DNA of 64,000 nt. Source: Hyperoodon ampullatus. Its lineage: Eukaryota > Chordata > Mammalia > Artiodactyla > Ziphiidae. The DNA lies in NCBI GenBank assembly GCA_949752795.1, contig OX457057.1:99475513-99539512 (forward strand), written 5' to 3'. How positions within the stretch are numbered: position 1 is the first letter of the stretch; the number at the start of each line of letters is the position of its first letter. Position numbers and translations under genes: made by a program. Under the pieces are notes generated by a model. It did no database searches and was not told the origin of the DNA. It worked only from the letters and a program-made list of their open reading frames with translations. Below, piece after piece: positions 36,725-61,863 of the stretch.

Positions 36725-37120
36725 CCATTCAAAATGTAGTGGCTTAAAACAATAACCTTGTGTTATCGCCCGTAGTTTCTTGAGTATGGAATTAGGGAGT
36801 GGCTCAGCTAGGTAGATCTGGCCTAAGGTCTCTCCTTTGGGTGTTGCAGTCAAATGGTGGCTGTCTGGGATCATCTTCTTCATTCACAGGTCTGGGAGGA
36901 CTCACAGCTGGGGTTCCTCCAGCAACTTTCTCGCATCTCTGTGGTCTCTCCAAAGCGGCAGCTTCAGGGCAGCCTTACAGCCTGGGCCCAAAGTCATGGC
37001 TGCAAAGATAAAGGTCCAGGAGGAAATTCTGGCACCCCTTCTAGCTTCAGAAGTCAGACAACACCACTTTTGCTATATTTTATTAAATCTGCCCATATTC
37101 AAGGGGAGAGGAATATGTTT
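36725..37120 (+). repeat. Old repeat-like stretch, family unassigned
   Basis: 'AAAATGTAGTGGCTTAAAAC', 'GGGAGTGGCTCAGCTAGG', 'CTGGGGTTCCTCCAGC' and 'CAAAGATAAAGGTCC' are reminiscent of a mammalian LTR or DNA repeat. GC-richer than its surroundings; overlapping open frames of about 100 codons show no domain. Confidence 0.4.
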
Positions 37121-37292
37121 TTCTCTAGAAGTTTTTTAGGATGAGATTTATCCTTCTTACCTCTTTCACACTTTCTATCTCCCCATCCTTTTGTTCTGCT
37201 CTGTTTGGGTGGGTTCAGTATATTGGTTCACTAACCTGCTTTTTTCAGCTATATCCATTTTTCTCTTCAGCCCAGCTACTGAACTTTTTTTT

Positions 37293-37501
37293 TTTTTTTT
37301 TTTTTTTTTTGCGGTACGCGGGCCTCTCACTGTTGTGGCCTCTCCCGTTGCGGAGCACAAGCTCCGGACACGCAGGCTCAGCGGCCATGGCTCACGGGCC
37401 TAGCCGGTCCGCGGCATGTGGGGTCTTCCCGGACCGGGGCACGAACCTGTGTCCCTTGCATCAGCAGGCAGACTCTTAACCACTGCGCCACCAGGGAAGC
37501 C
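37293..37501 (-). mobile_element. CHR-type SINE, medium form
   Basis: About 27 T, then 'GCGGTACGCGGGCCTCTCAC' to 'GCGCCACCAGGGAAGCC'. CTGAACTTTTTTTT flanks it at 37279-37292 and 37502-37515, the exact left limit being blurred by the T run. Confidence 0.93.
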
Positions 37502-37515
37502 CTGAACTTTTTTTT

Positions 37516-39320
37516 GATGCTCATATTTTTATTTTCTAGATTTCCAAAGTGTCTTTTATGTAGATTTAATAACTTCACAGGTTTCTTTAAGGATATTACA
37601 TTTATTTTATAGCGTTTTATAGTCCCTCTTAACTCTGTTTTCTTTGGTTTTTGTTCTTCTGTTTGTTGAATTTATTGCCTCTGTCAAGTTGTTTTTCTCA
37701 AATCTGTGATTAATTGTCTGCTCTTTTTGAGAATCCCTACTGGCCTCTTCTATTTACAGGAGCTTACCTTCTTTAATTTGGGAAAGGGTAGGAAGTGCTG
37801 TTGGGCTGAGTATACCTGGCTTTAGAGTGTGAAGACTATTAATTTATAAACTTCATTTATAAGTACATTATGTCTGATCACTTTATCCCTATGTACATCC
37901 TCTCCCCAAAATACTAATCTTGAGAAGAATAAGAGGAGAAGGTATCAAGGAAGATATTCTCTCAATGAGATAATGTGATTTTATGTTACAAAAACAGTTG
38001 ATGTTGCATTATGATGTACTATGAGGAACGTTGTTCTTTATTTTAGAAACTTAAGTCTTACCATCATTTCCATATTTATTCACCACCATCCCCACCCATC
38101 TCCAACATGTTGTGGTCAGTTGTCACATTTAAAATATTCACGGCTTCAGTAAATATTTAAAATAACCAACAGTATAACTGCTTGTTAAGCTTCAGTGTTC
38201 CTTAATGTAAAAAATGTTTTCTCCAAAATTTCTTGTCACAACTAAATTTCCTTTAATGAATTTTGTTTCATAGGTTCAGTTGTGCAGGAGAAACTATTTC
38301 GTGTTTTAATTAGTTTAAATATTTAAAAACAGAAACAACAAAGTTGGGGTCTATTTGCATCACAAGGAAATCAAGTTGTTACTTTATGAAATTTAGAAGT
38401 AGTTTTGCTGAAGTTCGAAGAGTGAAAAAATGTTATAACTTGGACCATAGTGTTAGGGATTCAAGATTGACTTAAAATGTAAGCATAGTGTAATGTTTAT
38501 TCTTATCCTCCTTATTTGTCAGGGAATCTTAACCAGAGTGAGAAATTTTCTGGTGCTGTGTTGGGAGTGCACGGCACAAGAGATTTCCATAAAAAGGCAT
38601 GGGATTTGCTTGGAAGAACATAGTAGTTTTCTAACTTGGCAGTAATGAGTTAGAACTAACTCCCTTTAAAAAGAAAATATTAATCTACATTATTCCTCAT
38701 TGGGTATTTGTATGTGTTTTCTTATCTGAGCTATATTATTCTTGTATCTGCATTTGTGCATATGTATATACATTTATAATCCATGGTACTTGTTAGGTGT
38801 AAAGAAAATAATTTTCTATGCATACAGTATGTATGAAAAATGACTTTGGAAGTCGACTCTCTTACCCCTCGAGTTGAGGAACAGGGGACAAATATTTTGT
38901 CCTTACAGATTACCCATAATAATTTGGCAATGTCTGAGTGCTTTTCCCCAAATTCTATTGCCCTAAGAGGCAATTTGGGGAGCATAAATAAGCCTTACTA
39001 TATTAGGATTCCCTCTCGAAAGGTACACATTTTTGGATGAGAGAGGTGATGAATTCACATCTCGTTAAAATGACAGCAATCCCCAGAGTAAGAATCACTG
39101 GGAGCCTCGAAAGGGGGTTACGGATATGGGGATCTGTCTGGTTGAAATACATGCGCTTGTGTTTAACAACTTTTTTTTTCCCCATAGAAATGAAAGAATT
39201 ATTTGATACAGATAGGATTACTAGTATCCAGCACAAACCTCTCCCACGTCACTTTTTCCTCAGGTTTCCTGTCCATCTATGTAGTAAAATGTGGTTGTTT
39301 TTCAGCGCTCAGTTCTTAGC
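37516..39320. other. Repeat-poor intronic block
   Basis: About 1.8 kb with no recognised repeat. The portion 38830-39240 has more CpG than its surroundings (for example 'AGTCGACTC', 'CCTCGAGTT', 'CTCGAAAGG') and an imperfect hairpin at about 38947-38980. No gene is supported. Confidence 0.5.
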
Positions 39321-39885
39321 TTTCTTCTGTTTTCACTGAATAAATAAATTCTCTTTGGTTGATCTCATCTGCTATGGTTTCAACTACTACCATCTTTTAT
39401 AACATCAGCTCCTAAGTCGTACCAACCCATTGGTTTCTACTGAGCTTCCAGACTTGGATTTTTAAATATCTATCAGATGTATCTATCAGATATCTACCTG
39501 CTTTTGCCATAGGAATCTCACACTTAATTTTTGGCAGAAGGCATTAACTTTCTTTTTAAACCTTCTTTTTATATTTCCGGTCTTAATTGGAGGTATGCCG
39601 CCAGCCACCTAATTTGCCCAAGGTAGATATCTAAGAGTTATCCTCAGCTGTTCTTCATTCCCCTTAATAATAACCTCTAGTCAGCTACGGAGTCTTGTCA
39701 GTTTTACCTTCAGTAAACCACTGCCCCCTCTTCAGCCCTAGTGCTACTATACAGGCCTGTGTCATTTTCCACCTGAGCTATTACAGTACCTTCCTAACTA
39801 TTCTCCCTGCCCCTCTAGTCTCTCTTTCCTTCAGTCTATTTTATATACTGTTATCAGTTATCTTTCCAGAATATATATGTTTATA
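39321..39885 (+). repeat. L2 LINE body, left part
   Basis: Sense L2 pyrimidine-rich text ('CATAGGAATCTCACAC', 'GAGTTATCCTCAGCTGTTC', 'CCTAACTATTCTCCCTGCC'). It is interrupted by an L1 fragment and resumes at about 40115. Confidence 0.65.
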
Positions 39886-40112
39886 ATTTTTTTAAAAATC
39901 CTTGTTCCCAATTCATCACACCACCACACCCCCACTCCCCCTGCCACTTTCCCCCCTTGGTATCCATACGTTTGTTCTCTACATCTGTGATGATGAATTG
40001 GGAGATTGGGATTGACATATATACACTAATATGTATAAAATAGATAACTAATAAGAACCTGCTATTTAAAAAAATAAAATTCAAATATTAAAAAAAAGTA
40101 ATAAAACTTGAC
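39886..40112. mobile_element. LINE-1 3' end with 5' inversion (twin priming)
   Basis: 39890-39988 is antisense L1 3' UTR ('CCTTGGTATCCATACG', 'TTCTCTACATCTGTG'). From about 39990 the sequence is sense L1 3' end ('GATGAATTGGGAGATTGGG', 'ACCTGCTATTTAAAAAAAT') with an A-rich tail. Both arms share 'GATGAATTGGGA', the overlap expected at a twin-primed junction. Inserted in L2. Confidence 0.85.
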
Positions 40113-40489
40113 TTTTACAAAAAAAAATCATTGTTTACTCCTCATTGCTTACTAGATAAAAAGTAAACTCCTTAATGTGGCAAATGCCTTTGCAAGCATA
40201 ACCCAGTCTCCATACCTGGCTTCATTATCCATACCTTATTTTTAAACCCTGTGTTTTACCCATGCTGAGCTATGTGGCATTCCCTAAATCTTCTGTATTT
40301 AATAGTTTGGAGTATTTGCTCAAGCTGTTCCTCTGCTTAGCATGCCCTTTCCTACACACCTATAACACTCCTCTTCTATTTTTCACTTATCTTTTATGTA
40401 ACTTCCATTGAAGAGCTATCCTGTATTTATTTATAAGTATTTATTTCTTATTGGATGCTATTGTAAATGGTATTTAAAAAATTTTATTG
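40113..40489 (+). repeat. L2 LINE body, right part
   Basis: 'AGATAAAAAGTAAACTCC', 'AACCCAGTCTCCATACCTGG' and 'GCATGCCCTTTCC' continue the sense L2. Confidence 0.65.
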
Positions 40490-40850
40490 CCAGTTCTTTT
40501 CCAGTATATGGAAATACAATTGCTTTTTTTTGTATCAGTCTTTTATCCTGAAGCCACTTATTAGTCTGGTAGCTTTTTTGTATATTCCTTAGAATTTTCT
40601 ACATACAGGATCATGTCATCTATGAAAAAAGTTTCACTTCTTCCTTGTGCATAGGCTAGAACCTACTATACATAGCTTAGTACAGTGTTGAACAGAAGCA
40701 GTAAGAGTGGTCATATTGGTAGAAGAAAAAGAAAAACCATGTAATATCAATAGATGCAGGAAAAGTATTTGAAAAAAATCTAACATCCATTCCTGAGAAC
40801 CCATATAAACAAAAGCTCTTAAGAGTGTAAAGAAGACCTGAAACCAAAAA
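40490..40850. repeat. Old L1 fragment with internal inversion
   Basis: 40490-40715 is antisense L1 ORF2 text ('CAGGATCATGTCATCTATGA', 'ACAGTGTTGAACAGAAG'). 40720-40815 is sense ORF2 text ('AATATCAATAGATGCAGGAA', 'TAACATCCATTCCTGAG'). The two arms meet near 40718. Confidence 0.65.
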
Positions 40851-40984
40851 GTTTGAGAACAGTCTGACTAGAGTAACCTAAAATGCTAACTGCTTAGAAT
40901 AGGTAGGGATTCATAATTTAAGGTCCCCAGCACTTGTATGGGGGGGGGGAGATACATCTTTATTGATTGATTGATTGATTGATT

Positions 40985-42271
40985 GGGCTGGCCAAAAAGT
41001 TTGTTCAGTGTTTTCCATAAGATGGCTCTAGTAGCACTTAGTTGTCTTTAACTTCATTTGAAACAATTTTGTTAGATTGTATTGTGACAACTGTCATATC
41101 AGCGTGCACTTGAAAAAAAGACATCAAAATTGGTGAATTTTTGTGTAGCCATTTTAATATTGAAGATGGAAGGAAAACAACATTTTTGGCATATTATGCT
41201 TTATTATTTGAAGAAAGGTAAAAACGCAACTGAAACGCAAAAAAAGATTTGTGCAGTGTATGGAGAAGGTGCTGTTACTGATCAAACGTGTCGAAAGTGG
41301 TTTGCGAAGTTTTGTGCTGGAGATTTCTCGCTGGACGATTCTGCACTGTCAGGTAGACCAGTTGAAGTTGATAGCGATCAAATCAAGACATTAATTGAGA
41401 ACAATCAATGTTATAACACGTGGGAGATAGCCAACATACTCAAAATATGCAAATCAAGTGTTGAAAATCATTTGCACCAGCTTGGTTATGTTAATCGCTT
41501 TGATGTTTGTGTTCCATGTAAGTTGAGTGGAAAAAAACCTTCTTGACAGTATTTATTATCGCATGTGATTCTCTACTCAAACATAACGAAAACGTTCCGT
41601 TATTTAAAACAAATTATGACGAGCCATGAAAAGTGGATACTGTACAATAATGTGGAACAGAAGAGATCATGGGGCAAGCGAAATGAACCACCACCAACCA
41701 CACCAAGGGCTGGTCTTCATCCAAAGAAGGTGATTTTGTGTATATGGTGGGATTGGAAGGGAGTCCTCTATTATGAGCTCCTTCCGGAAAGCCAGAGGAT
41801 TAATTCCCACAAGAACTGCTCCCAATTAGATCAAATGAAAGCAGCACTCAACAAAAGGCATCCGGAATTAGTCAACAGAAAACGCATAATCTTCCATCAG
41901 GATAATGCAAGACCGCATGTTTCTTTGATGACCAGGCAAAAACTGTTACAACTTAGCTGGGAAGTTATGATTCATCCGCTGTATTCACCAGACGTTGCAC
42001 CTTCAGATTTCCATTTATTTCGGTCTTTACAAAATTCTCTTAATGGAAAAAATTTCAATTCCCTGGAAGACTGTAAAAGGTACCTGGACAGTTCTTTGTT
42101 CAAAAAGATAAAAAGTTTTGGGAAGATGGAATTACGAAGTTGCCTGAAAAATGGCAAAAGGTAGTGAAATAAAACGGTGAATACATTCATTGTTCAATAA
42201 AGTTCTTGGTGAAAATGAAAAATGTATCTTTTATTTTTACCTTAAAACCGAAGGAACTTTTTGGCCAACCC
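40985..42271 (+). mobile_element. Tc1/mariner DNA transposon, cetartiodactyl mariner type
   Basis: Terminal inverted repeats start GGGCTGGCCAAAAAGTTTGT on the left and, read on the other strand, GGGTTGGCCAAAAAGTTCCT on the right; by hand 23 of the first 28 positions agree. TA follows the right end (42272-42273); the left flank is TT, so one base of the expected TA duplication has changed. About 1.29 kb, a full-length element containing a broken transposase. Confidence 0.93.
41166..42164 (+). pseudogene. Mariner transposase, inactivated
   Basis: The likely start is ATG at 41166 (MEGKQHFW...). The N-terminal helix-turn-helix half runs to a TGA at 41544-41546, and the same frame continues to 42164. 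Catalytic half: the family motif TGDEKW here reads TSHEKW, so the first Asp of the DD34D triad is His. The second Asp (HQDNARPH) and the third (PDVAPSD, 34 residues later) are present. The WVPHEL linker motif is altered (CVPCKL). Near 42090 the frame shifts relative to the family, so the C-terminus is out of frame. It cannot encode an active transposase. Confidence 0.92.
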
Positions 42272-42499
42272 TATATTTATTGGCCCGGCCACACAGCTTG
42301 TGGGATGTGCCCCCTGCATTGGAAGTGCTGAGTCCCAACCACAGGACCGCCAGGGAATTCCCAAGATACATCTTTTTTACTAACCTCTAAATGAAATTGA
42401 GTATTTGTTTCTATTTTGAATGCAGGCAACATACCACAGTGGTAATGTAAGCACCAACTGTGACTTTGTCACCAATAAATGTTACTTCTAACTTTTCTT

Positions 42500-44830
42500 G
42501 TATTTGTTTGTTTCTTGAGGACAACATATAATTAAGTCTTGCTTTTTTATCTTACCTTTGAATTTGAATGTTGGATATTAGAATAGATGATTTACATTTA
42601 ATGTAATGATGTGGTTGCCTTTTAATTCTATCCTATTTGTTTTGTATTTCTCCCATCTTTTCTTTGTTCTTTTCTGCTCGTTTGTATTTTTCCTGCTATT
42701 TTGTGGATGAGTTGATTTTTGTTTTTTTTTAGTATTCCATTTTATCTCAGCTACTGGCTTATTAGCTATGCCTCTTCTCCTCCATACCCCCCCACCCCCA
42801 GTTGCTTTAGGATATACACTATGCATCTTTAATGTATAATTATTTACCTTCAAATAATATACTACTCCAGATATAATGTAAGAACCTTGAACATTATACT
42901 TCCAGTTCCCTTCCCTTTCTTGTGCTATTATTGTAATATATTTTACTTCTACGTATGTTGTAAACCCTGTGGTACATTGTTATTTTTGCTTTAAGAGGCC
43001 AAAAAAGTCTTGTAGATTTACTCTCACCATTTCTGGTACTTTTTATTTCTTTAGTAATGTCATTTCTTTTTCTTTTTTAAAATTAATTAATTATTTATAT
43101 TTTTGGCTGCATTGGGTGTTTGTTGCTGTGCACGGGCTTTCTCTAGTTGTGGCACATGGGGGCTACTCTTCGTTGTGTACTGACTTCTCATTGTGGTGGC
43201 TTCTCTTGTTGTGGAGCACGGGCTCTAGGCACATGGGCTTCAGTAGTTATGGCACACAGGCTCAGTAGTTGTGGTGCATGGGCTTAGTTGCTCTGCGGCA
43301 TGTGGGATCTTCCCGGACCAGGGCTCAAACCCATGTCCCCTGCATAGGCAGGTAGATTCTTTAACCACTGTGCCACCAGGGAAGCCCCAATTGTCATTTC
43401 TTTATGTAGGTCCACATTTCCATCTGTTATCATTTTCTTCCACCTGAAGATTTTTTTTTGCTTTTTTTAAGTGCAGGCTGGTGAACTTTTTTCTTCCCCC
43501 AGCTTTTCTTTCTTTTTTTGGATCTGAAAAAAAAATTTATTTCACTTTCATTTTTGAAGGATACATTAATTGTATTTAGCATTCTAGGTTGACCATATTT
43601 TTCTTTAAGCATTTGGAAGATGTATTTTCTTCTGTCTTGCATAGCTTCTCGAGAAAGTCTATATATTTTCTTAACTTTGTTCCTCTGTAGCTAAACTTTT
43701 TCCTTTGGCTTCTTGTAAGATTTTCTCTCTTTGACAGTTTTTCAGGAATTTGATTATTGTGCCTTGTGCTTTTCTTTCTATTTATACTAAGGAGAGGGCT
43801 CATTGAGTTTCTTGGATCTATGGATTTATAGTTTTTATCAAATTTTGAAAGTATTTTATTATTTATTTTATTATTCAACCCCCCCACCCCACTCCAGTTA
43901 CACACATATACTTGATAGCTGTGGTTTTCCTCTTCTTTTATTTTTCTTCTTTTCTTTTCTCTCTCCCTCTCCTTCCATCTCCCCACTCTTTACCCTCCTC
44001 ACCAACTTTTTTCTATCTTCCTCTCAGTTCCTCTGAAATTTCCTTCTGCAGTATTTAATATAATGTTAATCCCATCTGGTTATATTTCCATTTCAGATAC
44101 TGTTTTTGAACACTAGAAGTTCATTTTGGTTCTTTTATGTCTATTGTTTCTCTCCTCATATTTTCCTTAAATCCTTGAGCATATTTATCAAAGCAGTTTT
44201 AGAGTCCTCATTGGCTAATTCCATTATCTCACTTCTGGGTCTGTTTCAGTTGACTCATTCCACCCTAGTTTCAGGTCATATTTTCTTTCTTTCTTATGTG
44301 TCTATTAATTTTTATTGGATGCTGTGGACATTGAAAATTTTATATTGTTGAATGGTGGAATTTTTTTTTTCTTTAAAAAAATCTTGGACTTGTTCTGACA
44401 GGCAGTTGTTATCTATGGATTGACTCAATCCTTTTGAGGCTTATTTTTAAGGCTTTTTAGGAAGCATGTAGAGTATTTTTTATTCCAGGGTTTGTTTACT
44501 CCTGTACTAAGTATGAATATTCTGGGGTTTCAAGTGAATTGCCTATTTTTCAACAAGGAAGACTCTTCTGGTCAGAATGTCAGTATTTCCCAGCACTCTG
44601 GGAATTGCTCAGCTTACAGATTACTATTTATTCTTTGCCTTACCTCATGGAGTTTCATCCTGCATGCCTGGCTTAGTGTTTGGCCGCAGACTCAGGTGGA
44701 CCCCTGTGCAGATTTCTGGAGTTTTCTGTGCATAACTCCCACTTCTCTGGTAACTTCTCTGCTTGAGTTTTTTCTCCCTGCATCACAATCTGAAAAGTAC
44801 CTCTAGGCAGAAAGCCAGGGCAGGTGTAGA
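42500..44830 (-). repeat. HAL1/L1M, long old element split by a SINE
   Basis: Antisense HAL1-type text in order: 'AATGTAATGATGTGGTTGCC', 'GGCTTATTAGCTATGC', 'TAAGAACCTTGAACATTATA', 'ACTTCTACGTATGTTGTAAA', then after the SINE 'CATTTTTGAAGGATACATTA', 'CAGGAATTTGATTATTGTGC', 'TTGAGTTTCTTGGATCTATG' and 'GGATGCTGTGGACATTG'. Antisense open frames here are remnants, not genes. Confidence 0.75.
43071..43391 (-). mobile_element. CHR-type SINE, long form, with 12-bp target duplication
   Basis: TGTCATTTCTTT at 43059-43070 and 43392-43403 flanks a long-form element with a TTAATTAATTATTTAT tail. Confidence 0.94.
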
Positions 44831-45637
44831 TCTCACTTCATTTCCTTCCCATCTCTCAGAGATCACAGTGCTATACTGCTTATTGTCCAATGATGTCTTG
44901 CAAACAGTTGTTTCATATATTTTGTTTGGTGTTTTAGCTGTTTATTGTGGGATGGAAAGTTCATTCCTATTTACACCATCATGGTCATTGGAAATTCTTT
45001 TGTATCTTTTTAAGATAATCATGGAGATAAAAAATAAAGTTTTTATTTCTTCCCCACCCCGTCCCAGCAATTTCGGCCTTATGAAATAAGCCAGCAGTAC
45101 CTACCTACAGAGTTTTAACAATTTCATCTACATTTTCCCATTTGTATCATAATAATATTTCAGGTAACAGTTTATGTGGTTCACCAATAATACAGTAATG
45201 AACAAAACAGTATAGAATTATATATGATATTTTAAGCAAATAAAATAGCATTTTCATTATATTCAAGCTTATGAGTGAACTTTTCAAAAAGTATGTAAGT
45301 TTAAGTGATAGCTTCGTAAAGAGTCGGGCTCGTGATTGTAGCTATAACTACTAGTTTTAATCATCTTATTTTCTGATCAAATACGAAGTAACATGAACAG
45401 GCTAATGATTGATGACTAGTCAAAGATAATCTGTAATGAATTAAAATGCCTGGCAGTGGTCCTATAAATTTATATTAAAATATTCATGGTTTTGTTGTAT
45501 AGCCTCTGTCTTCTTCTTGATAGTTTTAAGGGAAAAAACAAACAAAAAACAAAATGTCATGTTATTTCAGGTAACAGTGGTACATTCTTAGGCTATTCTT
45601 AGCATGCTTATTAATTTTTGATTTTTTTTTCCCCCAG
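44831..45637. other. RAP1A: End of the 5' intron of RAP1A
   Basis: AT-rich intron; the last 20 nt form a T/C-rich tract before the acceptor CAG at 45635-45637. No other feature recognised. Confidence 0.7.
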
Positions 45638-45664
45638 ATTGTCAGTATTTAAAAAGACCACATC

Positions 45665-61137
<15,473 letters not shown>

Positions 61138-61324
61138 ACCCACAATAAGCAGCAGCTCTGAGCCAGGTAAGATGCTAAAAGCAGAGCAAATATTTTTCTC
61201 ATCCTCTTATTTTGGGCTTTTCCCAACATGAACCACTTCCCATTTCACCTCTTCGGGTATTTCCAGGCTTCTGTAATTTCTAAATGTTTTACATAACTTA
61301 TAGATATGTTCATCTACTGGATAA

Positions 61325-61455
61325 TTTGTCTCTTTCTCCATGAGATTCTAAGCTGTCTGAGGGAGGGCAAGGATCATGTCTGTTTTGCTCACCAGTACGT
61401 CCCCAGTGCCTGGTACAGAATGGGTGTTCAAACAATAGTGGTTGAATGAATAGAA
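61325..61455 (+). repeat. L2 LINE 3' end
   Basis: 'GAGGGCAAGGATCATGTCTG' (61361-61380 region), 'CCCCAGTGCCTGGTACAGAA' and 'GTTGAATGAA' are the sense L2 3' end. Confidence 0.85.
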
Positions 61456-61504
61456 AGCCTTCCAAGGTCACACCGAAATTCAAGCTGAATTGAAGTGGAA
61501 CAGT

Positions 61505-61850
61505 GGTTTATCTGAAAATAATTTTTTTTTGATGAAATATTTCAAAGTGAGCACACTCATATATATCAGTAATAGTCATTCCTCCTCAGATGTAATCCCA
61601 GCCCTGATTCCTGACACAATGGATTAGTTTTGCCTCTCTTTGAACTTAACAGAAACAGAAACACTTAATGTGTTTATGTGTGGCTTCTTTCACTCAAAAA
61701 TGTTTTTGAGAATAATCCTTGTTGCATACAGCAGTAGTTTATTTTTATTGTATGACTATACTAGCAATATATTTATATGTTCTGCTGTTGATGGACATTT
61801 GGGTTCTTTCCAGGAACAAGTATGGTGCCTGTTCACTTTCTATTTTTTCC
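61505..61850 (-). repeat. Old L1M 3' UTR, interrupted by the younger L1
   Basis: 'ATAATCCTTGTTGCATACAG', 'CAGTAGTTTATTTTTATTG' and 'GTTGATGGACATTTGGGTTC' are antisense old L1. The sequence stops where the T tract of the next element begins. Confidence 0.65.
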
Positions 61851-61863
61851 TTTTTTTTTTTTT

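Larger units (their letters stand above)
40962..42363 (-). mobile_element. CHR-type SINE split by a mariner, with 12-bp target duplication
   Basis: AGATACATCTTT at 40950-40961 and 42364-42375 flanks the whole unit. The SINE tail remains as a TTGA/GATT-like repeat at 40962-40984, and its head is at 42274-42363 ('TGCATTGGAAGTGCTGAG' to 'CCGCCAGGGAATTCCC'). The mariner occupies 40985-42271. Confidence 0.9.

Noticed and set aside
36799..37144. Three overlapping plus-strand frames of 70-100 codons
   Set aside because: The region reads like an old interspersed repeat; three frames being open at once reflects moderate GC and chance, not coding.
43430..43986. Lysine-rich antisense frames of 70 and 136 codons
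   Set aside because: They lie in antisense HAL1/L1M text. They are decayed retroelement sequence and not a cellular gene.
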